In this document: positions 8,489-16,568 of the stretch, in pieces
Position numbering within the stretch: the stretch's first letter is position 1
Layout: every line of letters begins with the position of its first letter
Source: Alloprevotella tannerae
Lineage (GTDB): Bacteria > Bacteroidota > Bacteroidia > Bacteroidales > Bacteroidaceae
DNA: 64,000 nucleotides
Direction: 5' to 3'
Assembly: GCA_015259125.1 (NCBI GenBank)
Contig: JABZGR010000005.1
Coordinates: 42,208-106,207, forward strand
Notes under the pieces: generated by a model
Told to the model about the DNA's origin: nothing
What the model saw: the letters and a program-made list of their open reading frames with translations, nothing else
The model's database searches: none
Made by a program: the position numbers and the translations under genes

Positions 8489-11447
8489 AACTCGAGCAAG
8501 AGCTCTCGACTTATTGGGGCGACAACAAATTGCCGGTATCCCTACAGCCATTAACGAGCTTATAAAAAATGCGCATGATGCGTATGCGGATAAGTTCGAT
8601 ATCGATTTTCTCCGATGTAATAATCTGCTGGTATTACGCGATGACGGGCTCGGTATGACGAAAGAGGAATTTGAAACTCGTTGGCTTACGCTCGGGACCG
8701 AAAGTAAATTGGCAAATAAAAAAAGCAGTTTACCGCCCATTGACATATCAAAGCCAAGACGTCCTATCATGGGAGAAAAAGGTATCGGAAGATTGGCTAT
8801 TGCATCAATAGGAAGTCAGGTTTTGATTGTATCGAAAGCAAAATTAAGATCTAAAGAATATGATATTGTTGTGGCTTTCATTAATTGGGAGATATTCGAG
8901 TTGCCGGGGATTAACTTGGAGGATATTGTTATTCCGGTAAGAGAATACTCTCGTATGCCGAATGCTGTCGATATTGACAATATTAAAAATGAAGTAATAC
9001 AGTCCCTTGATAAATTAAACCAAAAAGGACTTATTGATGACAAGGATTTTGAAAAAATAAAAAGTTCTATCACGTCTTTTCAAGTTGACCCACGCCAACT
9101 TTCCTTACAACTACAACAAGGATTTGAATTAACCAATGGTTGCGGCGGAACTCAATTTTTCATCTCCCCGGTTTACGATACGATTATTTCCGATATAGAG
9201 GGAGACGGCAATTCGGACGAAGCTACAAAAATCGAGAAAATGTTGATGGGATTTCACAATACAATGACCCCCGATCATCCTTTTCCCGTCGTTGACATTT
9301 CATTTAGGGACTATAAGACGAACGACGGAAGTTTTGTCAGCATCATAGATAAAGAACATTTTTTTACAACAGAAGAATTTGAATTGGCAGATCATCATTT
9401 TCAAGGGCGATTTGATGAATTCGGACAATTCAAAGGATTAGTAAAAATATATGGAGAAAAAACATACGATCACATTGTAAATTGGCGGGATAACTCTTAT
9501 AGAGAAACCGAATGCGGTCCGTTTAAAATCAACTTGGCGTATTTACAAGGAGAATTGAAAAGTTCTCGTGTAGATGTCCAAAATTATGCCAGAATTAAAG
9601 CCAAAGGAGATAAATTCGGAGGTTTATACATATATAGAGATAATATTCGAGTTCTACCGTATGGGGACTCCGATTATGATTTTCTGGATATTGAAAAAAA
9701 TCGTTCGAAACGAGCATCAACATATTTCTTTTCTTATCGACGAATGTTCGGCGCTATTGAAATAGCAGACCGAGAACACAGCAGTTTGGTAGAGAAAGCC
9801 GGACGCGAAGGTTTTATTGAAAATAAAGCATATCGTCAACTTCAAGCGATTTTAAAGAACTTCTTTGTACAACTTGCCGCTGATTTTTTCAGCGGAAAAA
9901 ACAAAACTGCACAATCAGAATTTTTCAATCAGAAGAAAGACGAGTTTAATGCGTACCATAACGCGCTTGAACGTCGGGACAAATTAGCAAAATCGAAAAA
10001 GGAAAGATTTGCTCGTGAGCTCGATATCTTTTTTACCAGTTTAACGGAACATAAATTCGAAAACGAGCTGGAAGGGCTACTTACGCATTTTAGGAATGAT
10101 TTACATTCTGTTTTATACATTAACGATGCGGATGAAGCAAGCCAGAAGATAATTGATCTGGAATTCGCCATGAGACAAAAAGTTGCCGATTATAAAAAAA
10201 GAATATCGGTAACAAGTCCCAAAGGATTTGCTATGTCAAAATCAATGAGAACAGATTTTGATACATACCTTAATGAGTTTAAAATTTTGGAACAAACGAT
10301 ATTTAAAAATATCAATGAAAATATCGATCGACTAATTGATGATTATACGGCACAGCTGAATCTGGAAATAAGTAAGCGAAAGCGGTTGGAGCAAGCGGTG
10401 GAATTGATTTCAGCCGAGGCTTTGTCTCTTAATAAAAAGAAGAAAAGCGAAACTAATGATGTTGTTTCCGATGTTTCTCGTAAAATTAAGGATCTTACGA
10501 ATGAGCTGATAATCGATTTAGATAATCAAATACGAAGCGTAAAGGATCAATTCAAATTATTAGCAACCAATAAAGCCGATAACTTTGATTTGGTAACGGA
10601 ACGCAAGAGAATGGAAACAGAAATAGAATCCATAAGCAGTCGAAATACGGATGTTATGGAACGTATAATTCGACAATTTGAAAGTTTTTATGTTGAAAAA
10701 AACGAAGACGGTCAAATAATTACAAATGACCAAATAGCGGAAGCCGCTTCGGAAGAATTGGAGGAATTACGGGAACGATTACAATCGGACGTTGAATTAA
10801 GCCAATTAGGACTGGCTGTCGGGATATTGCACCATGAGTTCAACGGTACGGTTAATTCGATTCGACATAGTCTGAAAGATTTAAAAGCATGGTCGGATGT
10901 AGACATCAAATTGGAAGGAATATACAAAAATATCAAGGTAAATTTCGAACATTTGGATGGCTATTTAAATTTGTTTACCCCGTTAAACCGACGATTGAAT
11001 CGACGTAGAGAAGACATTTCTTTACTGGATATTAAAACATTTTTAATAGATTTGTTCAAATCCCGTCTTGAACGACACAATATAGCTTTTAAACATACTA
11101 ACGGGTTTGCAGGTCGAAAAATACACGGATTTCGTTCTACATTCTATCCCGTATTTGTTAATATCATTGATAATGCCATTTATTGGTTGAAACAAAGTGA
11201 TGTTCCTGAAAAAATTATTCGGCTGCATGCGGATGATACGGGAATATACATTTCCAATAACGGTATTGAAATAAAGCCCCAAGATAAGGAACGAATCTTT
11301 GAATTGAGATTTTCCAGAAAGCCCAATGGAAGAGGATTGGGGTTGAGTATAAGTAAAGAGGTTTTGAATGCAGAGAACTATGATATATTTGTGGCACAAC
11401 CTAAGGAAGGTTCTACAGTTACTTTTAAAATTCAAAAAATGCAATAA
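8475..11447 (+). CDS. Large protein with MORC/MutL-like GHKL ATPase and C-terminal histidine-kinase-like module
   Basis: 990 residues. The N-terminal Bergerat fold has the N-box AINELIKNAHDAYA (Glu28, Asn32), DDGLGM (56-61) and GEKGIGRLA (100-108), as in MORC, MutL and Hsp90 ATPases. Residues of roughly 480-780 are charged and probably coiled coil. The C-terminus has an H-box-like LHHEFNGTVNSI (His786/His787), a second N-box (IIDNA, about 897-901), a weak G1 (SNNGIEI in place of D-x-G-x-G), an F-box-like IFELRFSRK and G2 (GRGLGLSI, about 953-960), as in histidine kinases. It overlaps the methyltransferase by 14 nt and is followed 4 nt later by a receiver-like gene, so phosphotransfer is plausible. 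No membrane segment is seen. MORC-like ATPases in restriction loci were proposed by Iyer, Abhiman and Aravind; whether this one drives restriction is inferred. Confidence 0.85.
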   Translation: MAQFKTRARALDLLGRQQIAGIPTAINELIKNAHDAYADKFDIDFLRCNNLLVLRDDGLGMTKEEFETRWLTLGTESKLANKKSSLPPIDISKPRRPIMGEKGIGRLAIASIGSQVLIVSKAKLRSKEYDIVVAFINWEIFELPGINLEDIVIPVREYSRMPNAVDIDNIKNEVIQSLDKLNQKGLIDDKDFEKIKSSITSFQVDPRQLSLQLQQGFELTNGCGGTQFFISPVYDTIISDIEGDGNSDEATKIEKMLMGFHNTMTPDHPFPVVDISFRDYKTNDGSFVSIIDKEHFFTTEEFELADHHFQGRFDEFGQFKGLVKIYGEKTYDHIVNWRDNSYRETECGPFKINLAYLQGELKSSRVDVQNYARIKAKGDKFGGLYIYRDNIRVLPYGDSDYDFLDIEKNRSKRASTYFFSYRRMFGAIEIADREHSSLVEKAGREGFIENKAYRQLQAILKNFFVQLAADFFSGKNKTAQSEFFNQKKDEFNAYHNALERRDKLAKSKKERFARELDIFFTSLTEHKFENELEGLLTHFRNDLHSVLYINDADEASQKIIDLEFAMRQKVADYKKRISVTSPKGFAMSKSMRTDFDTYLNEFKILEQTIFKNINENIDRLIDDYTAQLNLEISKRKRLEQAVELISAEALSLNKKKKSETNDVVSDVSRKIKDLTNELIIDLDNQIRSVKDQFKLLATNKADNFDLVTERKRMETEIESISSRNTDVMERIIRQFESFYVEKNEDGQIITNDQIAEAASEELEELRERLQSDVELSQLGLAVGILHHEFNGTVNSIRHSLKDLKAWSDVDIKLEGIYKNIKVNFEHLDGYLNLFTPLNRRLNRRREDISLLDIKTFLIDLFKSRLERHNIAFKHTNGFAGRKIHGFRSTFYPVFVNIIDNAIYWLKQSDVPEKIIRLHADDTGIYISNNGIEIKPQDKERIFELRFSRKPNGRGLGLSISKEVLNAENYDIFVAQPKEGSTVTFKIQKMQ

Positions 11448-11451
11448 AAAT

Positions 11452-12984
11452 ATGGATGACAGATTTATCGAACAATCGAAAGAGATTGCAAACAACTTTA
11501 TACAAAATATAGTATTTATTGACGACAAGGCATATAAAGAAGACTCCACCAATAATGCCTTTAGTACGTTGGATGTATCAAATGCATTTGCAAAAACAGG
11601 TAAAATTTGTGCCATATACGCGCCCCAATCCGTTTCGGATATAGATAGCTACAATGTTATTTTGAGAAAAGCTGATGTGGTTATTTTAGATTGGTATTTA
11701 AATATTGAAAGAGACGCGGAACAACAGTTAGATCCTGATGCGGATGCAGAGAATGATGAACCTCGAGGAGAATTTACTTTAAAATTACTAAAACAACTTA
11801 CAAGTGATGCCGGGACTGATAAGTTAAAATTGATCATAGTATATACGGGAGAAACAAGAATTTCAGACATTAAGGATGAAATTATAAACAATATTGATTC
11901 GGACTCATTTAAAGTTAACGATTATACGATAAAGTCTTCAAATGTTTGTATTATAATCCGTGCAAAAGCCGGAAAAAATTTCGAACACATACCGGAATAC
12001 AAGCCATTGATCGTAGAATATGATAAACTTCCAGAGCTAATATTAACGGAGTTTACTAATCTAACCAACGGACTTTTATCCAACTTTGCTTTATCGGCAA
12101 TAACCACAATTAGAAATAATACATCAAAAATATTAGGCAGTTTTTCTCCTAAGTTAGATCCGGCTTATTTAGGACATCGAGTAAATCTTCCTAATCCGAA
12201 TGACGCTAAAGAACTTTTAGTGCAACTGTTTGGTGATGCGATAGCCGAATTAATTGGAAGCGAAAATATCGATACAAATACATGGGTTGAGAATTGGATA
12301 CACAATCGAATAGAGGAAAAGACTATAAACCTTGCCGGGAAAAATTTAACCGTCAATCAAAAAATTTTGTGTCAAATTATTAGTGCCGTTTCGCCTGATT
12401 TAAATACCAAAATTGACTCTGCGACCAAAATAAGTTTAGGGAAAAAGGCTCCTAAACTTGCGTCACAACTTTTCCAGTATGGAGATATTCAAATAGAAGA
12501 TTCCGATATTTCTTTTGCAAAACTAACTCATCATAAGAATATATTTCTTCCACAACAAAAAAGGCCGATGCTTACGCTTGGTACAATTATCAAGAATATT
12601 AGCTCTAATCTTTATTACATTTGTATGCAACAAAGATGTGATTCCGTTCGAATACAAGGAGAAAGACGATTCTTATTCTTGCCGTTAGAACAAAATGAAG
12701 AACATTACTCAATTATAGTCAGCAAAGAATCTAAATTTAGAATAAACGAATCTTCGTATGCTCTAAAAACCATCAAATTCAGAGCAAATAATGATGAACA
12801 GGCGATATATGCAGTAAAGAATGATAATGGTAAATATTTATTTACTTCCATCCATCAAGAACAATATGAATGGGTTGTAGACTTAAAAGAAATGCATGCC
12901 CAACGTATTGTGAATAATTATTGTGCGCAGTTGTCCCGTGTAGGATTAAATGAATCCGAATGGTTGAGATTACAAGCCAAATAA
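11452..12984 (+). CDS. Receiver-like protein with a long uncharacterised C-terminal region
   Basis: 510 residues. About residues 18-175 look like a divergent receiver: acidic pair in VFIDD (24-25), likely phosphoacceptor Asp80 in VVILDWYL, Thr132 in IIVYTGE, and Lys172 in IIIRAKAG. An acidic insertion follows the Asp80 strand. The remaining 330 residues match nothing I can name. No classical DNA-binding output domain or nuclease motif is visible. ATG 11452 was chosen; the frame extends upstream into the ATPase gene without start signals. Placement directly after a histidine-kinase-like protein suggests it is the phosphorylation or interaction target, perhaps the effector or a bridge to the nuclease. 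Confidence 0.75.
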   Translation: MDDRFIEQSKEIANNFIQNIVFIDDKAYKEDSTNNAFSTLDVSNAFAKTGKICAIYAPQSVSDIDSYNVILRKADVVILDWYLNIERDAEQQLDPDADAENDEPRGEFTLKLLKQLTSDAGTDKLKLIIVYTGETRISDIKDEIINNIDSDSFKVNDYTIKSSNVCIIIRAKAGKNFEHIPEYKPLIVEYDKLPELILTEFTNLTNGLLSNFALSAITTIRNNTSKILGSFSPKLDPAYLGHRVNLPNPNDAKELLVQLFGDAIAELIGSENIDTNTWVENWIHNRIEEKTINLAGKNLTVNQKILCQIISAVSPDLNTKIDSATKISLGKKAPKLASQLFQYGDIQIEDSDISFAKLTHHKNIFLPQQKRPMLTLGTIIKNISSNLYYICMQQRCDSVRIQGERRFLFLPLEQNEEHYSIIVSKESKFRINESSYALKTIKFRANNDEQAIYAVKNDNGKYLFTSIHQEQYEWVVDLKEMHAQRIVNNYCAQLSRVGLNESEWLRLQAK

Positions 12985-12988
12985 CACA

Positions 12989-13408
12989 ATGTCTGATATT
13001 TTTTCTTCTCAAAAGCGATCGGATATTATGTCTAAAATCAGTGGAAAAAACACAAACCCGGAGATTTTAGTTCGTAAGTTTTTATTTTCAAAAGGATTCA
13101 GATATCGTATTAATGTCAAAATATTGCCGGGTAAACCTGATATAGTTTTACCTAAATATAAAACAGTAATATTTATAAACGGATGTTTTTGGCATGGACA
13201 TAATTGTAAAAAGGGGAAATTACCATCCTCAAATATAGATTTTTGGAAGGAAAAAATATCAAACAACAAATCACGTGATGATAAAAATTCCGATTTACTT
13301 GTAAAACTCGGCTGGAAAGTTATAATTATATGGCAATGTGAAGTTAGTAAGATTGATAATAGGATAAAAATACTTAATAAGTTACTGGAAGATATCAAAC
13401 AACAATAA
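12989..13408 (+). CDS. vsr: Vsr-family very-short-patch-type endonuclease
   Basis: A 139-residue full-length family member. Landmarks in order: KISGKNTNPEILVRKFL, GFRYR, LPGKPDIVLPKYKTVIFING, CFWHGHNCKKG, NNKSRDDKNSDLL, GWKVIIIWQCEV. In E. coli, Vsr nicks beside T:G mismatches made by deamination of Dcm-methylated cytosine; the PD-ExK-type Asp (GKPDIVL) and the His/Cys zinc ligands are recognisable. It starts 4 nt after the receiver gene and ends the operon. Two roles are possible: mismatch repair serving the linked methyltransferase, or the restriction nuclease, since no other nuclease is present. Confidence 0.93.
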   Translation: MSDIFSSQKRSDIMSKISGKNTNPEILVRKFLFSKGFRYRINVKILPGKPDIVLPKYKTVIFINGCFWHGHNCKKGKLPSSNIDFWKEKISNNKSRDDKNSDLLVKLGWKVIIIWQCEVSKIDNRIKILNKLLEDIKQQ

Positions 13409-13608
13409 TCACGAGATATTAAATCTAAAATACAAATGCATTAATCGAGAAAATATATGAAAAACTTATTCTATAATTCGGGTTTTAGTCTTATCTTTGC
13501 AGTAAAGAGTTCTTTGAAGGTTACGCAAAGCACAGAAGGATAATGCAGTAGATAACTAACTAAATCGTAACCTATTACTATCAAGAGCGATTAACCTACA
13601 CTCATTTC
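13409..13608. other. Spacer between the cargo operon and the integrase module
   Basis: No gene seen. TATCTTTG on the plus strand (about 13491-13498) resembles a -7 box. A minus-strand -7-like box (TATCTTTG, about 13643-13650) lies just to the right, inside the small ORF at 13609-13770. GGTTACG and CGTAACC form an inverted repeat around 13519-13573. ATGCAGTAG at 13543-13551 also occurs at 7019-7027, on the other side of the operon. Confidence 0.4.
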
Positions 13609-13770
13609 CTATAAATTACACTCTTTTCGTAACTTCATGCTACAAAGATATAAAATAATGGGCTTACACACTTTTATTGGACGGATAGAGCGGTGCTCCC
13701 CGAAACTGTCCATTGCCAAGAACTTCCTCTTCGCCTGCATTCCTCTCTTCGGGGTGTAGATTAGGGGCAT
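13609..13770 (-). CDS. Possible 53-residue protein downstream of the integrase genes
   Basis: The ATG follows immediately after the TAG of the preceding small gene. The first 34 residues (MPLIYTPKRGMQAKRKFLAM, then SFGEHRSIRPIKV) look protein-like and basic. The last 19 residues cross a promoter-like TATCTTTG and may be read-through of a truncated end. I recognise no family. It would be the fourth gene of the leftward integrase operon. Low confidence. Confidence 0.3.
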   Translation of the reverse strand: MPLIYTPKRGMQAKRKFLAMDSFGEHRSIRPIKVCKPIILYLCSMKLRKECNL

Positions 13771-13952
13771 CTACGTATGCAGTCTGCGGTTGAGCTTCAT
13801 CCACATTACACCGAAGAACCTTACGAGTTCGCCCTCCGTCATGGTAATGCCTCCGTTTCCTTTTCGGACAACATGCATATCGTCTCCCCAATCAAGGTAA
13901 CTGCGCTGATTGGTTACGCGTGCTTTTTTTTGTGAGTATTGATTGCTTTCAT
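13771..13952 (-). pseudogene. Small integrase-linked gene interrupted (or frameshifted) at an A8 run
   Basis: The ATG overlaps the integrase stop as ATGA and is preceded by GGAGGAG, an unusually good ribosome-binding site for this phylum. In the zero frame only 12 codons are read (MKAINTHKKKHA). If the ribosome slips back one base at A-AAA-AAG inside CAC(A)8GC, or if the run were A9, translation continues with ARVTNQRSYLDWGDDMHVVR and on to NRRLHT, giving 60 residues. The downstream frame looks genuinely protein-like and ends in TAG directly before another ORF. It is either a homopolymer frameshift mutation or programmed -1 frameshifting. Function unknown; a small excision or regulatory factor is possible. 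Confidence 0.6.
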
Positions 13953-15268
13953 ACCGTCTCCTCCTTTCTTTCATTTGAACTGACAACCAATGGTATTGTC
14001 TTAGTGTTTGTTGCTGCTTCCACATCTGCATTTGCCATATTTTTGTCCTTAGCCTTGTACTTGGCGATGAGCCTGTCCATGTCCTCCGAAATCTTATTAT
14101 CGGTTATCTGTGCATAGATTTGTGTGCTGGCGATAGAGGTGTGCCCCATCATCTTGGCAATGCTCTCTATGGGAATACCAGCACTCAGACTCATCATACC
14201 GAAAGTGTGACGTGCCATGTGGTATGACAACCGCTGTCTGACACCGCAAGCCTTGCCCACGATGTTCAGCTTGCTATTTAAAACACTGCGGCTGCAATCA
14301 CAGTTGAAAACATGGCTGACGCCTTTTTCTTTCACCGTCTGCTGTTCTTCGTTTCCTGCCTGCGCATTCCTGCAATGGCTGATGATAGTTTCAGCTATGG
14401 GATGTAACGGCACGACAAACTCAACCTTTGTCTTCTGACGCTCCTTGCGTATATATCTCTGTCCGTCTGCTGCCGTTTGGATATGGCTGTATTCCAAATT
14501 TTCCATATCAGCGATAGCCATACCTGTGAAGCAGGAGAAGACGAACATCAGCCGAGCCAATTCCGATTCTCTGTCGTTCATCGTCATTGCCATGAGTTTC
14601 ATTACATCGCCCTTTTGCAAGAAGCGTATCTTCTTTTCCTCCTTCTCATACTTGGCGTTCTCAAAGGAATTGCAGCGGATAATCCTCCTGCTCACCGCAC
14701 GAAACATCAGTCGGCTCAGCCAACAGAGATTGGTATAGACAGTCGATGCTTTCAGCCCACGCTTCTTAAGAAAGAAGCGGTATTCCTCAAAGAAACTCTC
14801 CGTAATGGTGGAGATAGATATGTCTTGTACTCCTTTGTTATCGATAAATTCTCGGAGATTTCTATCAGAATAGTAAAGGTTCAGATAAGTCCCCTCTGCC
14901 CTTGACTTTCCAACGCTTTCCTTGACAGCTTGCAGTTCCGCCTTGCTCATTGCAAGGAGCGTGGTGGGGTTGGTGGCAATGCCTTGCAAACTGTTCTTGA
15001 TAAGTTCCACACTTACCACTCCTTCCATCGTCAGTATGTCCCGATAGGTTCTTTCTATCAATTCCCTGAACTCATTGATTCTTTGGTTGGTCTTCCTATT
15101 GGTTGTCAAACCCTGTTTGGTGTTCCACTCGGAGGGATTGCACTCTTCACCTGTGCTAATGGCTGTGCTCTTTCCGTCGATGGTGATACGGCAGAGAATG
15201 GCGGTATTGCCGTCTGCCTTTGTTTTCTGTCTGTTGATATAGAATAGAGTCTTGAATGTACTTCTCAT
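13949..15268 (-). CDS. Tyrosine recombinase/integrase (second of a tandem pair)
   Basis: 439 residues. An N-terminal arm and SAM-like core-binding region are followed by the catalytic domain: HMARHTFG holds the His-x-x-Arg, and MGHTSIASTQIYAQI holds the second His and the nucleophile Tyr. The first catalytic Arg of the classic family is missing; the equivalent segment reads FTGMAIADM. That is also so in Bacteroides conjugative-transposon integrases of the IntDOT type. It follows the other recombinase by 28 nt in the same direction, so both are probably co-transcribed from the promoter near 16546. The pair likely performs integration and excision of the element. Confidence 0.9.
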   Translation of the reverse strand: MRSTFKTLFYINRQKTKADGNTAILCRITIDGKSTAISTGEECNPSEWNTKQGLTTNRKTNQRINEFRELIERTYRDILTMEGVVSVELIKNSLQGIATNPTTLLAMSKAELQAVKESVGKSRAEGTYLNLYYSDRNLREFIDNKGVQDISISTITESFFEEYRFFLKKRGLKASTVYTNLCWLSRLMFRAVSRRIIRCNSFENAKYEKEEKKIRFLQKGDVMKLMAMTMNDRESELARLMFVFSCFTGMAIADMENLEYSHIQTAADGQRYIRKERQKTKVEFVVPLHPIAETIISHCRNAQAGNEEQQTVKEKGVSHVFNCDCSRSVLNSKLNIVGKACGVRQRLSYHMARHTFGMMSLSAGIPIESIAKMMGHTSIASTQIYAQITDNKISEDMDRLIAKYKAKDKNMANADVEAATNTKTIPLVVSSNERKEETV

Positions 15269-15296
15269 AATGATTTTAGTTTTTATATGTCTATTG

Positions 15297-16526
15297 CTAA
15301 ATACTCATCTGCATATCCTCCGTGAAAGAAAGGAAACGATTAAACTCCTCAAAGAGTTTTTGGGGTGTAACCTTTGCATAACGCTCGGTCATACTTACGT
15401 TGCTATGTCCGAGCATCTTGCTCACCGTTTCTATTGGAACTCCTTGCTCAAGCGTGATAAGCGTGGCAAAGGTGTGTCTTGCAGTATGCGTGGTAAAGGG
15501 AAAGGCTATACCCTCTCTAAGGCGCAATGCTTTAAGATACGATTGATAGGTGGCATACTTCATCTGTGGCAGCAGCGTTTCCCTTTCTTCGCTTCGATAC
15601 TTCTCTATTATCCTAATCGCTTCGGGCAACAACTTAATACGGCAAAGTACACCTGTCTTCTTCCTATTGAACTTCATCCAAAGATTTTCCTCATCATCAC
15701 GGACAAGATGTATCTTACTTAATCCCATTAAATCACAATAGGCTGCACCTGTATGACAGGCAAAAACAAACAAATCCCTTGCTGTTTCCATTTCTTCCTC
15801 CAACTCTCCGAAGTGGGTATTCATTAGTTTGTCAAGTGAACGTCTGTCAAGTGCCTTTGGGAGTTTCTTATCACCTCTTGCTATCTTTACATTAGCAAAT
15901 AATAAGGTGTCAGCCAATCCTTCACGGTATGCCAACCTGCATACGGTCTTTATTTGGGATGCAACTGCATAGAAACTACTTTCCTGTAACCCTAATTTGT
16001 TCAAGTTGTAGTCCCTGAAATCATAAATGAAATTTTCTGTAAGTTGCGAGAAAGACAAATCTTCCACCTTGTACTTGTCTTCGATAAATGTCCGAAGATT
16101 ATTACGGGTAGTATAGTAATTGGAAATTGTTTCTCTCTTAATGTCAATTCCAATATGTTCTTTCTTCTCCCTGATGAGGATGTCCAATCGTTCGATAAGC
16201 ATACATCGTGTCTGTACGCTGCCTTGAAACAGTTCCTTTACATCGGTTGCGTCAAATGGGCAACCTTTGGAAAGTAAGGCTTGATAAGCCGACTGAACAG
16301 ACAACAGCAAACTCTCCAACCTGCCGTTTATCTCTACTGCCTCACGACTCTTGCCGTCCACTCTACTCTCACGGGGATTCCACAACTCTGGATTGCAGGA
16401 GAGTTTACAACTGAACTGGGCAACATTCCTTCCAAGTGTGATACGTCCCATAATCGGAGCCTTGCCCGACTTGTCAAGACCGCTCTTTTTGAGGTAGAGC
16501 AACACCTTCATTTTCTCTTGTTTCAT
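15297..16526 (-). CDS. Tyrosine recombinase/integrase (first of a tandem pair)
   Basis: 409 residues. The N-terminus (MKVLLYLKKSG, then KAPIMGRITLG) is typical of Bacteroidota integrases. The catalytic part has THTARHTFATL (His-x-x-Arg) and LGHSNVSMTERYAKV (His and nucleophile Tyr). As in its partner, the first catalytic Arg is absent (HTGAAYCDL). The gene is first in the leftward operon, with a TAACTTTG -7 box 20-27 nt upstream of the ATG. Paired integrases at one end are common in Bacteroides mobile elements. It appears intact, so excision may still be possible although mobilization is not. Confidence 0.9.
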   Translation of the reverse strand: MKQEKMKVLLYLKKSGLDKSGKAPIMGRITLGRNVAQFSCKLSCNPELWNPRESRVDGKSREAVEINGRLESLLLSVQSAYQALLSKGCPFDATDVKELFQGSVQTRCMLIERLDILIREKKEHIGIDIKRETISNYYTTRNNLRTFIEDKYKVEDLSFSQLTENFIYDFRDYNLNKLGLQESSFYAVASQIKTVCRLAYREGLADTLLFANVKIARGDKKLPKALDRRSLDKLMNTHFGELEEEMETARDLFVFACHTGAAYCDLMGLSKIHLVRDDEENLWMKFNRKKTGVLCRIKLLPEAIRIIEKYRSEERETLLPQMKYATYQSYLKALRLREGIAFPFTTHTARHTFATLITLEQGVPIETVSKMLGHSNVSMTERYAKVTPQKLFEEFNRFLSFTEDMQMSI

Positions 16527-16568
16527 ACGCTTTAATTTTTATGGGCAAAGTTACCCGAATTAAAGCGT
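16527..16568 (-). promoter_or_regulatory. Integrase promoter inside a perfect 11-bp inverted repeat
   Basis: ACGCTTTAATT (16527-16537) and AATTAAAGCGT (16558-16568) flank the minus-strand -7 box TAACTTTG (16553-16546). The left arm lies in the leader, directly before the ATG. This looks like an operator or an integrase-binding site controlling the two recombinase genes. Confidence 0.55.

Noticed and set aside
13771..14031. 86-codon frame starting inside the integrase gene
   Set aside because: Its ATG lies within the integrase coding region without a ribosome-binding site. The real start is the ATG at 13952 in another frame, joined by the A8 slip.
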